This document shows, piece after piece, positions 23,721 through 32,093 of a stretch of 64,000 nucleotides of DNA. Source of the DNA: Streptomyces sp. NBC_01485 (GTDB taxonomy: Bacteria > Actinomycetota > Actinomycetes > Streptomycetales > Streptomycetaceae); assembly GCF_036227125.1 (NCBI RefSeq), contig NZ_CP109435.1, forward strand, positions 5,146,001-5,210,000. Reading direction: 5' to 3'. The position numbers and the translations under genes were made by a program. How positions within the stretch are numbered: position 1 is the first letter of the stretch; each line of letters begins with the position of its first letter. Below the pieces are notes generated by a model that was not told the origin of the DNA, made no database searches, and saw nothing but the letters and a program-made list of their open reading frames with translations.

Positions 23721-23757
23721 TTAAGGAACTGTATGAAGCTCGGGTTAGGGTGAGGGT

Positions 23758-24252
23758 ATGACCGAATCAACGGAGGCCGGACGGGACGCGGAAGCCGTGT
23801 CGAAGTTCGTCGAGTCCTTCGCGGCGCAGCTCGTCGAGGCCGGGATGCAGCGCATGCCCGCCCGGATCTTCGCCGCGCTGCTCTCCTCCGACGAGGGCGC
23901 GATGACCTCCGTCGAACTGGGCGAGCAGTTGCGGATCAGCCCCGCGGCCGTCTCCGGCGGGGTGCGCTATCTCGCGCAGCAGCACATGGTGTCCCGGGAG
24001 CGTGAACCCGGTTCGCGGCGCGAGCGCTACCGGGTGCACAGCAACCAGTGGTACGAGGCCCTCACCAACCGCGAGGCCGTCCTCAAGCGGTGGGAGGTCG
24101 CTCTGCGCGAGGGCGTCACCAGCCTCGGCGGCGACACCCCGGCGGGACGGCGCATGGCCGAGACGCTCGCCTTCTTCGAGTTCGTCGACGGCGAGATCGC
24201 GGCCATGATGGAACGGTGGCGGGTGCACCGCGAGGAGCTCTTCGGGGCCTGA
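23758..24252 (+). CDS. GbsR/MarR-type transcriptional regulator
   Basis: A 164-residue winged-helix protein: MQRMPARIFAALLSSDEGAM, TSVELGEQLRISPAAVSGGV as the helix-turn-helix (residues 50-72), then a wing with SREREPGSRRERYRVH and a C-terminal helical dimerisation part. It is divergent from the ABC exporter and most likely represses it, with release by the exporter's substrate. ATG 23758 follows GGGTGAGGGT. A short direct repeat of ctaccgttcct follows the gene before the convergent permease. Confidence 0.85.
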   Translation: MTESTEAGRDAEAVSKFVESFAAQLVEAGMQRMPARIFAALLSSDEGAMTSVELGEQLRISPAAVSGGVRYLAQQHMVSREREPGSRRERYRVHSNQWYEALTNREAVLKRWEVALREGVTSLGGDTPAGRRMAETLAFFEFVDGEIAAMMERWRVHREELFGA

Positions 24253-24303
24253 AATCCCCTACAGGCAACGGCTGTTACCCGCCTTGGCCTACCGTTCCTC
24301 GGT

Positions 24304-25821
24304 CTACCGTTCCTTCGTCTCCTCCAGCACCGTCCGCCCCAGCAGCAGGTAGCGGGACGGGTCGCGCCGCTTGAGGTACTGGGCGTAGCCGAGGCCGGCC
24401 ACCGCGATCAGTACGACGAGCCACGGCGTCGCCTTCAGCACCAGCGAGCCCGATTCCGGCCCCGCCGCCACGCCCATGTTGGACACCAGCAGCGCGACCA
24501 CGGCGAGCATCGCGATGCCGCCGATGAGCGGGGCGGTGAAGGTCCGGAACCAGTGCCGGCTCTCGGGGTGGTGCGAGCGGAAGTAGACCAGCACCGCGAA
24601 CGAGCACACCGCCTGGACGACGAGGATCGCCATGGTGCCGAGGATCGCGAGCAGGACGTACGTCCCCGTGTACGGGTCCTTGCCCGCGGCCCAGAACGCG
24701 CCGATCAGGACGGCCGAGACGACCGTCTGGACCAGGCCCGCGATGTGCGGGGAGCCGTGCCGGGCGTGGGTGCGGCCGACGGTGTTCTTCAGGGACGGCA
24801 GGACGCCCTCGCGGCCCAGCGCGTACATGTAGCGGGCGGCGCAGTTGTGGAAGGCCATGCCGCAGGCCAGCGAGCCGGTGATCATCAGCCACTGCATGAC
24901 GTCGACCGCCCAGTGGCCGACGTAGCGCTCGGTCGGGCCGAAGAACAGGCCGAACGGGTCGGCGGTGGCGACCTTCACCGCCGAGGACTCGCCGGTGCCC
25001 GTGATGGCCATCCAGGAGACGAAGACGTAGAAGACGCCGACGCCCAGGACCGAGATCATCGTCGCCTTGGGGATGATCTTCTTCGGGTTGCGGGACTCCT
25101 CGCCGTACATCGCCGTCGACTCGAAGCCGACCCACGACCAGAAGGCGAAGAAGAGGCCGAGGCCCGCGCTGGTGCCCTTGAAGGCGTTGACCGGGTTGAC
25201 CGGGTCGAGGCTGAAGCCGTCCGGGCCGCCGCCGTGGAAGGCGACCGAGATCGCCATCGCGGCGAGGATCGTCACCTCGGTGGCGAGGAGGACGACGAGC
25301 AGTTTCTCGGCGACGGAGACGCCGAACCAGGTGCCCGTCGCGTTGACGGCGAGCATCAGCAGCGCGAACGCCCACCACGGGACGGCCAGGCCCGTCTGGT
25401 CCTCGAGGGTCGTGGTGGCGAAGGACGAGAAGATGCCGATCAGCGCCGGTTCGAACACGGCGTAGGCGAAGGTCGCGAGGAGGCCCGAGGCGAGGCCGAC
25501 CGAGCGGCCGAGGCCGTAGGAGATGAAGCCGTAGAAGGCGCCGGTGGAGGTGATGTGCTTCGCCATCGACGTGAAACCGACGGAAAAGATTGCCAGGACG
25601 ACCATTGCGACGAGGTAGCTGGCCGGGGCCCCGACGCCGTTGCCCGACGAGACCATGAAGGGCACGTTGCCGGTCATCGCGGTGATCGGCGCCGCCGTCG
25701 CGACGGCCATGAAGACCACGCCGAGCAGGCCGATGGCGTTGGGCTTGAGCCGGTGAACGGTGCCGTCCGCTCCCTCCGCGCCCGTCTCCGCCGCCGAGGC
25801 GACTCCCTCGTCCACTGCCAT
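24304..25821 (-). CDS. APC-family amino acid permease
   Basis: A 505-residue transporter with about 12 hydrophobic segments. The N-terminus has LKPNAIGLLGVVFMAVATAA with the conserved APITAM, then FISYGLGRSVGLASGLLA and FWSWVGFESTAMYGEESRNP, all typical of APC uptake systems. ATG 25821, following GAGAGGGGCC, is preferred over an Arg-rich upstream extension. No metabolic gene lies beside it, so the substrate (amino acid or amine) is open. It is transcribed convergently towards the GbsR-type gene. Confidence 0.88.
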   Translation of the reverse strand: MAVDEGVASAAETGAEGADGTVHRLKPNAIGLLGVVFMAVATAAPITAMTGNVPFMVSSGNGVGAPASYLVAMVVLAIFSVGFTSMAKHITSTGAFYGFISYGLGRSVGLASGLLATFAYAVFEPALIGIFSSFATTTLEDQTGLAVPWWAFALLMLAVNATGTWFGVSVAEKLLVVLLATEVTILAAMAISVAFHGGGPDGFSLDPVNPVNAFKGTSAGLGLFFAFWSWVGFESTAMYGEESRNPKKIIPKATMISVLGVGVFYVFVSWMAITGTGESSAVKVATADPFGLFFGPTERYVGHWAVDVMQWLMITGSLACGMAFHNCAARYMYALGREGVLPSLKNTVGRTHARHGSPHIAGLVQTVVSAVLIGAFWAAGKDPYTGTYVLLAILGTMAILVVQAVCSFAVLVYFRSHHPESRHWFRTFTAPLIGGIAMLAVVALLVSNMGVAAGPESGSLVLKATPWLVVLIAVAGLGYAQYLKRRDPSRYLLLGRTVLEETKER

Positions 25822-25930
25822 CGAGGTGGCCCCTCTCCTGGTCGTCCGCCGCCGTGCTGGACCGGAACTCTGTCGCCCGAATGAGTCGGTCAAGGGTGTC
25901 GGCACGTTAAATACTTGTCAACCAGACCTT

Positions 25931-26090
25931 TAGAAACCCACGCCGGCAGAAACCCACGCCGGCAGAAACCCTCGCCGGCAGAAACCCTCGCCGGCAGAAA
26001 CCCACGCCGGCAGAAACCCACGCCGGCAGAAACCCTCGCCGGCAGAAACCCTCGCCAGCAGAAACCCCCGTCGGCAGAAATCCTCACCGG
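25931..26090. repeat. 16-base minisatellite, 10 copies
   Basis: Ten contiguous units of cagaaaccc[A/T]cgccgg run from 25931 to 26090. The variable base follows A,A,T,T,A,A,T,T over units 1-8, implying growth by duplication of a 64-base block; units 9-10 have drifted. There are no spacers, so it is not CRISPR. It lies between the permease start and the 3' end of the diacylglycerol-kinase-like gene. Confidence 0.95.
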
Positions 26091-26091
26091 C

Positions 26092-27000
26092 TCACCGTCC
26101 CGGCAGCATCAGCCCAAGCGCTCCCTCCCGTGCCGTCCACGTCCGGCGTCGTACCGGTCCGGCGACGGTCGTGTCCGCTCGGTAGTGGAAGTCCGTGCCC
26201 GAGACGGTCACCGTGTGGCCCCGGGCGCGGAGGGGGGCCGCGTCCGCGCCGAGGGACAGGGGGCGTACCTCCACGATGGCCGTGCCGGAGGGGCCCGGGG
26301 ACACCGAGACCGCCGCCACCGGCTGGTCGAGGTCGATCAGCGTCACGCCGTCGACCTCGATGCGCAGCCGGGCCGGTCCGGGCGGGGCGGGGGCGGGGGA
26401 GAGGCGGGAGGGCCGTGACGGGACCAGGGTGCGGACAAGCGACTGGTACGTCCGCAGCCAGTGCCGGCCGGCGTGCGCGAGCCCGGCGCCCTCCACCATG
26501 TCCGTATGGTCCGCACGATCCGGATCGCCCGTTTCGTCGTCCGGGCTGTGCGGAGTGAGCGGTACCGGTGGGATGCGGAGCGCGCCCAGTACCACCCCGT
26601 CGCTGTCGTCGATGAGCACGTCAAGACGGCGTTCGGTGCCGTCCAGGGCGGCCCGGGCCGCCGCCACGACCCCCCGGGGCACCCCCAGGGCGTGCGCGAC
26701 GCTCAGGGACGCGCCCACCGGCACCACCGACAGGACGCATTCGGCCAGTGCCCGCTGCCGGTGCAGCAGGGCCACCGCGCGGATCAGCGCACGGTCGTCG
26801 CCGACGACCACCGGCCGCCGCGAACCCCGCCGGGACAGCACCCGGGCGAATTCCTCCGGATCCTCAGGCAGACACACCTTCGTACTCGCCGCACCCGCGC
26901 TGAGCACGTCTTTCGCGATGCGGACGGACTCCCCGTCCGTGCACCGGGCAGCCGGATCGATGATCACCAGCAGCTGATCGGACGTCGGAGAAGTCGCCAC
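26092..27000 (-). CDS. Diacylglycerol-kinase-like protein lacking the GGDGT motif
   Basis: A 302-residue protein resembling the DAGK catalytic family: SDQLLVIIDPAARCTDGESV, a middle section with VVPVGASLSVAHALGVPRG (the usual Pro-x-Gly-T-x-N segment is altered), and a C-terminal beta-rich part with LRIEVDGVTLIDLDQPVAAV and VSPGPSGTAIVEVRPL. Where active enzymes have GGDGTL this protein has VVVGDDRALIRAV. It may be an inactive or divergent lipid-kinase relative. GTG 27000 was chosen as the start nearest to the conserved N-terminus. It is divergent from purA. Confidence 0.7.
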   Translation of the reverse strand: MATSPTSDQLLVIIDPAARCTDGESVRIAKDVLSAGAASTKVCLPEDPEEFARVLSRRGSRRPVVVGDDRALIRAVALLHRQRALAECVLSVVPVGASLSVAHALGVPRGVVAAARAALDGTERRLDVLIDDSDGVVLGALRIPPVPLTPHSPDDETGDPDRADHTDMVEGAGLAHAGRHWLRTYQSLVRTLVPSRPSRLSPAPAPPGPARLRIEVDGVTLIDLDQPVAAVSVSPGPSGTAIVEVRPLSLGADAAPLRARGHTVTVSGTDFHYRADTTVAGPVRRRTWTAREGALGLMLPGR

Positions 27001-27042
27001 CTCGGTCCTGCCTCGCTTCCTCGGGTAGCATCTTTGTGCAAG

Positions 27043-27070
27043 AGCCCCTTGCGCTATTGCGCCAGGGGCT
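27043..27070. promoter_or_regulatory. Stem-loop between dgk-like gene and purA
   Basis: AGCCCCTTGCGC (27043-27054) pairs with GCGCCAGGGGCT (27059-27070) with one mismatch around TATT. It is 43 bases from one start and 128 from purA. It could be a purA leader element, a terminator of antisense transcription, or part of the divergent promoter. Confidence 0.5.
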
Positions 27071-27197
27071 TCGTCTATTCCGGGGCATCCGGGTCCGACA
27101 ACTGGCGACCGGCAACGGTCGCGGTGCACGCGGTGGCACGAACTGCCGCGTACGCCCCTGACCTTGGACATGCCCCACCCGGAAGGGGTGTACGCGC

Positions 27198-28481
27198 GTG
27201 CCCGCACTTGTGCTGCTCGGTGCTCAGTGGGGTGACGAAGGCAAGGGAAAGGCCACCGACCTTCTCGGTGGCTCGGTGGATTATGTAGTGCGCTACCAGG
27301 GCGGCAACAACGCCGGCCACACGGTCGTCGTCGGCGATCAGAAGTACGCACTCCACCTGCTCCCTTCCGGAATCCTGTCACCCGGCTGTACGCCGGTCAT
27401 CGGTAACGGTGTCGTCGTCGACCCGTCGGTCCTGCTCTCCGAGCTGAGCGGTCTGAACGAGCGCGGCGTCGACACGTCGAAGCTGCTGATCAGCGGCAAC
27501 GCGCACATCATCACGCCCTACAACGTGACTGTCGACAAGGTGACGGAACGCTTTCTCGGAAAGCGCAAGATCGGCACAACCGGGCGCGGCATCGGCCCGA
27601 CCTACGCCGACAAGATCAACCGGGTCGGCATCCGCGTCCAGGACCTGTACGACGAGTCGATCCTCACGCAGAAGGTGGAGGCGGCGCTCGACGCCAAGAA
27701 CCAGCTGCTGACCAAGCTGTACAACCGCCGTGCGATCGCCGTCGACCAGGTGGTGGAGGAGCTGCTCGGCTACGCCGACAAGCTCGCCCCCTACGTCACC
27801 GACACGGTCCTGCTGCTGAACCAGGCGCTGGAGCAGAACAAGGTCGTCCTCTTCGAGGGCGGTCAGGGCACGCTCCTCGACATCGACCACGGCACGTACC
27901 CCTTCGTCACCTCGTCGAACCCGACGGCCGGCGGCGCCTGCACGGGCGCGGGCGTGGGCCCGACGAAGATCAGCCGGGTCATCGGCATCCTGAAGGCGTA
28001 CACGACGCGTGTCGGCTCGGGTCCGTTCCCGACGGAGCTGTTCGACGCGGACGGCGACGCGCTGCGCCGCATCGGCGGCGAGCGGGGCGTGACGACCGGC
28101 CGTGACCGCCGCTGCGGCTGGTTCGACGCGGTCATCGCCCGGTACGCGACCCGCGTCAACGGCCTGACGGACTTCTTCCTGACGAAGCTCGACGTCCTGA
28201 CGGGCTGGGAGCAGATCCCCGTCTGCGTGGCGTACGAGATCGACGGCAAGCGGGTCGACGAACTCCCGTACTCGCAGTCGGACTTCCACCACGCGAAGCC
28301 GATCTACGAGACCCTGCCCGGCTGGTCCGAGGACATCACGAAGGCGAAGTCCTTCTCCGACCTCCCGAAGAACGCCCAGGCCTACGTCAAGGCCCTGGAG
28401 GACATGTCCGGCGCCCCGATCTCCGCGATCGGCGTCGGCCCCGGCCGGGACGAGACGATCCAGATCAACTCGTTCCTGTAG
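27198..28481 (+). CDS. purA: Adenylosuccinate synthetase
   Basis: A 427-residue enzyme that joins IMP and aspartate with GTP hydrolysis to give adenylosuccinate, the first committed step to AMP. It has GAQWGDEGKGKATDLL (P-loop and catalytic Asp), YQGGNNAGHTVVVG with catalytic His, IGTTGRGIGPTYADK and the C-terminal GPGRDETI. GTG 27198 follows GGAAGGGG. The last codons and stop are repeated once in tandem after the gene (17 bases, 18-base period), harmless to the product. Confidence 0.98.
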   Translation: MPALVLLGAQWGDEGKGKATDLLGGSVDYVVRYQGGNNAGHTVVVGDQKYALHLLPSGILSPGCTPVIGNGVVVDPSVLLSELSGLNERGVDTSKLLISGNAHIITPYNVTVDKVTERFLGKRKIGTTGRGIGPTYADKINRVGIRVQDLYDESILTQKVEAALDAKNQLLTKLYNRRAIAVDQVVEELLGYADKLAPYVTDTVLLLNQALEQNKVVLFEGGQGTLLDIDHGTYPFVTSSNPTAGGACTGAGVGPTKISRVIGILKAYTTRVGSGPFPTELFDADGDALRRIGGERGVTTGRDRRCGWFDAVIARYATRVNGLTDFFLTKLDVLTGWEQIPVCVAYEIDGKRVDELPYSQSDFHHAKPIYETLPGWSEDITKAKSFSDLPKNAQAYVKALEDMSGAPISAIGVGPGRDETIQINSFL

Positions 28482-28500
28482 GCCAACTCGTTCCTGTAGG
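28466..28500 (+). repeat. Tandem duplication of the purA stop region
   Basis: CAACTCGTTCCTGTAGG occurs at 28466-28482 and again at 28484-28500. The second copy repeats the last codons and stop outside the gene. Confidence 0.9.
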
Positions 28501-28521
28501 ACGGCAGTTCAGCGCCCTTCT

Positions 28522-28572
28522 CACACGTGTGCCCCCGCCCGGCGTCGGACCGGACGGGGGCACACGCGTGTG
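28522..28572. terminator. Bidirectional terminator between purA and Uma2-type gene
   Basis: GTGTGCCCCCG-CCCGG pairs with CCGG-ACGGGGGCACAC, and outer CACAC/GTGTG bases extend the stem with a small bulge. It ends just before the convergent stop at 28575. Confidence 0.8.
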
Positions 28573-28574
28573 CG

Positions 28575-29189
28575 TCACTTCTCGGGCGGCGCGGGGGCCG
28601 GGGCCTGGAAGCCGGTGGTGTCGAGGGTGCAGCCGAAGGGCGCGGGAATGTCGAGCTTCTCGCCGAACGGTTTGGTGAGACGGGACTCGTATCCCTTGGC
28701 CGACGGCGTCCACAGGACGGTGGCCTGCTCTTCCTGCATGTCGAGGATCAGGTAGACGGGAACGCCCGCCTTCCCATAGGTCTCGACCTTGTCGGTCAGG
28801 TCGTCGAACCGGGTGGAAGAGGAGGTCAGCTCGGCAACGAAGGAGAGGGCTTCGCCGTCCAAGTGGTTGCTGGTGCTCTGGTGGGCGCTCATGTGAGACG
28901 CGTGGATGTCGGGGCCGTAGGCGCGCTCGGATCCCGGAAACACGTAAAGGAACGGGCCTGAAGTGATCCGGTGCCCTTCGGGCAGGTGAGGTTGCAACTG
29001 ATCGCACACCAAATGCATGACCGTGAGGTAGTACGCCCTCGACCACGGCGACACGACGATGTTCCCCTTGATGATCTCGGCTTTGAAGCCGTCCGGCACG
29101 TACAGCTCGTCGAGGGCGTCCAGCAGATCCTCGAAGCTGGGGGACTCTGTGCCGCTTATCGTGATCGGTCGCTCAGCCATCAACGTCAT
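28575..29189 (-). CDS. Uma2-family (DUF820) nuclease-fold protein
   Basis: A 204-residue protein with the PD-(D/E)xK-like core of Uma2 proteins: EIIKGNIVVSPWSRAYY, GPDIHAS, FVAELTSSSTRFDDLTDKVE and YGKAGVPVYLILD. The Asp in GPDI and the Glu in VAEL are the expected metal-binding residues. ATG 29189, after GAAGGGCGCATC, fits better than the upstream start. Uma2 genes are numerous in Streptomyces and their biological role is unclear. Convergent with purA. Confidence 0.85.
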   Translation of the reverse strand: MTLMAERPITISGTESPSFEDLLDALDELYVPDGFKAEIIKGNIVVSPWSRAYYLTVMHLVCDQLQPHLPEGHRITSGPFLYVFPGSERAYGPDIHASHMSAHQSTSNHLDGEALSFVAELTSSSTRFDDLTDKVETYGKAGVPVYLILDMQEEQATVLWTPSAKGYESRLTKPFGEKLDIPAPFGCTLDTTGFQAPAPAPPEK

Positions 29190-29392
29190 GATGCGCCCTT
29201 CTATCGAGGCTGACCATGCGGCACTCAGCGTAGTCGAGCGAGCGCACTCCGGCAGTCCGTCGATCATTTCCTTTTGTTGACCTGCTCATGGCATGCCGCT
29301 GGTTTTCGAAGGGGGTCGCCCGCGACCAACATCTACGCGTGTAGTCACCCCGCACGCCTCCCTTTCGCCAGCCCTCCCCCAGGAGCCCTGCC

Positions 29393-31219
29393 ATGCCCGT
29401 CAATCCCCTGAATCGCCGTGAGTTCGTGCAGAAGTCGGCCGTTACCGGGGCGGCTGTCGCCGTTGCCGGGAGTGTGGGGGCCGGTAGCGCCCAGGCTGCC
29501 GAGCGCAAGGGTGCCAAGCCGGTGAAGAAGCCGCGGACCTGGTCGTTCTCCATTCTCGGGACCACCGACCTGCACAGTCACGTCTTCGACTGGGACTACT
29601 ACACCGACGCCGCCTACAAGGACGGCAAGGGGAACTCGGTCGGGGTCGCGCGGGTCGCCACGCTCATCAAGGAGCAGCGGAAGGCCAAGGGCGAGGAGCG
29701 GGTGCTGCTGGTCGACGCCGGGGACATCATCCAGGGGACCTCCCTCGCCTACTACTTCGCGCGCGTCGCCCCGATCACCGGGACGAACGGCAAGAAGGGG
29801 CCGCAGCACCCCATGGCCGTCGCCATGAACCACATGCGCTACGACGCCGCCGCCCTCGGCAACCACGAGTTCAACTACGGCATCGAGGTGCTGCGGAAGT
29901 TCGAGAGCCAGTGCCACTTCCCGCTGCTCGCGGCCAACGCCCTCGACGCCAAGACGCTGCGGCCCGCCTTCGCCCCGTACACCGTGAAGCGGATCTGCGT
30001 GCCGGGCGCGCCCGACATCAAGGTCGGCATCCTCGGCCTCACCAACCCGGGCATCGCGCTGTGGGACAAGGACAACGTCGCCGGGAAGATGGTGTTCCCG
30101 GGGCTTGTCGAGCAGGCGAAGAAGTACGTGCCGAGGCTGCGGGCGCTGGGCTGTGACGTCGTCTTCCTCACCGACCACTCGGGCCTGGACGGCTCCTCGT
30201 CCTACGGCGACGAACTCCCCTACGTCGAGAACGCCTCCAACCTCGTCGCCGAGCAGGTCCCCGGCATCGACGCGATCCTCGTCGGTCACACGCACGTCGA
30301 GGTGCCGTCGTACACGGTGAAGAACGCGGAGACCGGCGAGGACGTGCTGCTGTCGGAGCCGTACTGCTGGGGCTACCGGCTCAGTGTCTTCGACTTCGAG
30401 GTCGAGTTGGAGCACGGCCGCTGGAAGGTCGTCGGCAAGACCGCCCAGACCCTCAACCCGAACACCGTGGACGAGGACCCGGAGATCAAGAAGCTCCTGA
30501 AGGCCGACCACGAACTCGTCGTGAAGTACGTCAACACGGCCGTCGGCACCTGCACGGCCGACCTCTCGGCGGCGGAGTCCTGCTGGAAGGACGTCCCCAT
30601 CATGGACTTCATCCACGAGGTCCAGACGAAGACGGTCGCCGCCGGACTCTCCACCGCCGACGCCGCCCTGCCCCTCATCTCCGTCGCCGCGCCCTTCAGC
30701 CGCACCGCCGACATTCCGGCCGGCGACGTCAGCATCCGCGACATCGCCGGGCTCTACATCTACGACAACACCCTGTACGGCAAGAAGCTCACCGGCGCCC
30801 AGCTCAGGGACTACCTGGAGTTCGCGGCGAAGTACTACCACCAGGTTCCGGCGGGGACGAAGGTCGACACCGCCACCCTCACCAACGCCAACAGTTTCTG
30901 GGACTACATGTACGACACGGCGGCGGGCGTCGACTACGAGATCGACATCGCGGCGGCCGAGGGGTCCCGGATCAAGAACCTCAGCTACAAGGGTGCCGCC
31001 GTCGCCGACGACCAGGTCTTCGTCGTCGCCGTGAACAACTACCGGGCCAACGGCGGCAGCGGCTACCCGCACATCGCCGCCGCGCCCATCGCCTACAGCT
31101 CCACCAACGAGATCCGCCAGTTGATGATCGACTACGTCACGGCCAAGGGCGCGCTCGACCCGGCCGACTTCGCCGCCGCCAACTGGAAGCTGACGCAGTC
31201 CGGAACGCCGGTGTTCTGA
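29393..31219 (+). CDS. Secreted bifunctional metallophosphatase/5'-nucleotidase
   Basis: A 608-residue enzyme of the UshA/CpdB type. A Tat signal NRREFVQKSAVTGAAVAVAG ends near residue 35 at AQAAE. The metallophosphoesterase domain has TTDLHSHVFDW, LGNHEFNYG and VGHTHVEVPS; the C-terminal nucleotidase domain has NTLYGKKLTGAQLRDYLEFA and NNYRANGGSGYPH, which stacks the base. It probably scavenges extracellular nucleotides for phosphate and nucleoside. ATG 29393 follows CCAGGAGCC. It is close to purA but on its own transcript. Confidence 0.92.
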   Translation: MPVNPLNRREFVQKSAVTGAAVAVAGSVGAGSAQAAERKGAKPVKKPRTWSFSILGTTDLHSHVFDWDYYTDAAYKDGKGNSVGVARVATLIKEQRKAKGEERVLLVDAGDIIQGTSLAYYFARVAPITGTNGKKGPQHPMAVAMNHMRYDAAALGNHEFNYGIEVLRKFESQCHFPLLAANALDAKTLRPAFAPYTVKRICVPGAPDIKVGILGLTNPGIALWDKDNVAGKMVFPGLVEQAKKYVPRLRALGCDVVFLTDHSGLDGSSSYGDELPYVENASNLVAEQVPGIDAILVGHTHVEVPSYTVKNAETGEDVLLSEPYCWGYRLSVFDFEVELEHGRWKVVGKTAQTLNPNTVDEDPEIKKLLKADHELVVKYVNTAVGTCTADLSAAESCWKDVPIMDFIHEVQTKTVAAGLSTADAALPLISVAAPFSRTADIPAGDVSIRDIAGLYIYDNTLYGKKLTGAQLRDYLEFAAKYYHQVPAGTKVDTATLTNANSFWDYMYDTAAGVDYEIDIAAAEGSRIKNLSYKGAAVADDQVFVVAVNNYRANGGSGYPHIAAAPIAYSSTNEIRQLMIDYVTAKGALDPADFAAANWKLTQSGTPVF

Positions 31220-31220
31220 C

Positions 31221-31236
31221 GCGGCGCTTCCGCCGC
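31221..31236 (+). terminator. Short hairpin after 5'-nucleotidase
   Basis: GCGGCG and CGCCGC close a CTTC loop directly after the stop, between convergent genes. Weak but well placed. Confidence 0.4.
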
Positions 31237-31262
31237 CGGCTCTCTGCCTTGGCCTTCTGCGG

Positions 31263-31865
31263 TCAGTCGCGGGGTGTGCTCGGGCAGGGGCCGTCGTGGC
31301 TGGTGTTCAGGCACGTGTGCAGGTACAAGCTGAGCCGGGCGTCGAGGACCGTGCGGTCGGTCGGGGCATGGGATGGCGGCGGCGCGAGTGCGAACGGCGA
31401 TGCCATGGCGAGCAGGGTCCAGGACATGGGCTCCCGCTCCGCCATGCCCGGGTATCGGACGTAGAGACGGTTCTGGAGCCAGAGCAGTGCGCGTAGGTGC
31501 AGTGACGTGTCCGGATGTGTCAGGGCGGAGAGGAGGAGATCGGGGTTCGTCCGGGCCGTCGCCACCATCACCGGGTGCTCGCGCACCAGGCGGGCCGCGC
31601 GCACGATCTGCGCCACCAGCATGCACGGTGGTGACAGTTCGTATCCTGCGTTGCTCGCCCGCTGCAGGAGGCGGTCCAGCTCCGCCGTGCATGCCTTGAG
31701 GATCAGTACTCGCTGATCCGGCCAGTTCCGGTACAGGAACTGGCGATTGGTGTCGGCGAGGCGGGCGATCTGAGCGATCGGCGGCCGATGCGGGCCGTGC
31801 TCGGCCATAGTGTCGAGCACGGCGCGGTAGACGGTGCCCATTCCCGGTGGCGCGTAGGTGTTCAT
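31263..31865 (-). CDS. TetR-type transcriptional regulator
   Basis: A 200-residue protein. The N-terminal helix-turn-helix (residues 8-50) has VYRAVLDTMAEHG, IAQIARLADTNRQFLYRNWP and DQRVLILKACTAELDRLL. The C-terminal ligand domain is divergent, with Pro/His-rich loops. ATG 31865 was preferred; the upstream extension is translated through the palindrome region and is not credible. Two TGTGACA-N14-TGTCACA sites lie at 84 and 201 bases upstream, so it could belong to that regulon. It is convergent with the nucleotidase. Confidence 0.72.
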   Translation of the reverse strand: MNTYAPPGMGTVYRAVLDTMAEHGPHRPPIAQIARLADTNRQFLYRNWPDQRVLILKACTAELDRLLQRASNAGYELSPPCMLVAQIVRAARLVREHPVMVATARTNPDLLLSALTHPDTSLHLRALLWLQNRLYVRYPGMAEREPMSWTLLAMASPFALAPPPSHAPTDRTVLDARLSLYLHTCLNTSHDGPCPSTPRD

Positions 31866-31948
31866 GAGGGCCAGCGTGCCGGGGGAGCGGCGCGTGGGGG
31901 ATGGATTCGGGCTCGGCTCCCCCGGAGGGGAACTATGCGCCGTGGAAA

Positions 31949-31976
31949 TGTGACAGATGAAGGTGCGGGTGTCACA
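31949..31976. promoter_or_regulatory. Palindrome site 2, TGTGACA-N14-TGTCACA
   Basis: Left arm GAAATGTGACA (31945-31955), right arm TGTCACATTT (31970-31979), with exactly 14 bases between TGACA and TGTCA. The spacer contains GGTGCGGG, shared in part with site 3. It is upstream of the TetR-type gene. Confidence 0.7.
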
Positions 31977-32065
31977 TTTTTCTGGAGAGGGGGTGCTCCC
32001 TCCACGGCGATGCGGCCGGATCCGCCGGCGACTCAAGGGGCGCTGGGGTACCTGGTCGTGAGAAC

Positions 32066-32093
32066 TGTGACAGTTGGGGGTGCGAGTGTCACA
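32066..32093. promoter_or_regulatory. Palindrome site 3, overlapping the DUF397 stop
   Basis: Perfect 12-base arms AGAACTGTGACA (32061-32072) and TGTCACAGTTCT (32087-32098) with the same 14-base core spacing. The right arm supplies the TGA stop of DUF397 copy 3. The spacer has GGGGGTGCGAG. Confidence 0.75.

Noticed and set aside
25890..26087. 65-residue minus-strand ORF with repeated GFCRRGFLPARVS
   Set aside because: It is only the translation of the 16-base minisatellite.
25931..26090. CRISPR-like array of short repeats
   Set aside because: The 16-base units are contiguous without spacers and no cas genes are present; it is a minisatellite.
31866..32036. N-terminal extension of the TetR-type gene
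   Set aside because: The extension is read through palindrome site 2 and is low-complexity Pro/Ser; ATG 31865 fits the helix-turn-helix start.
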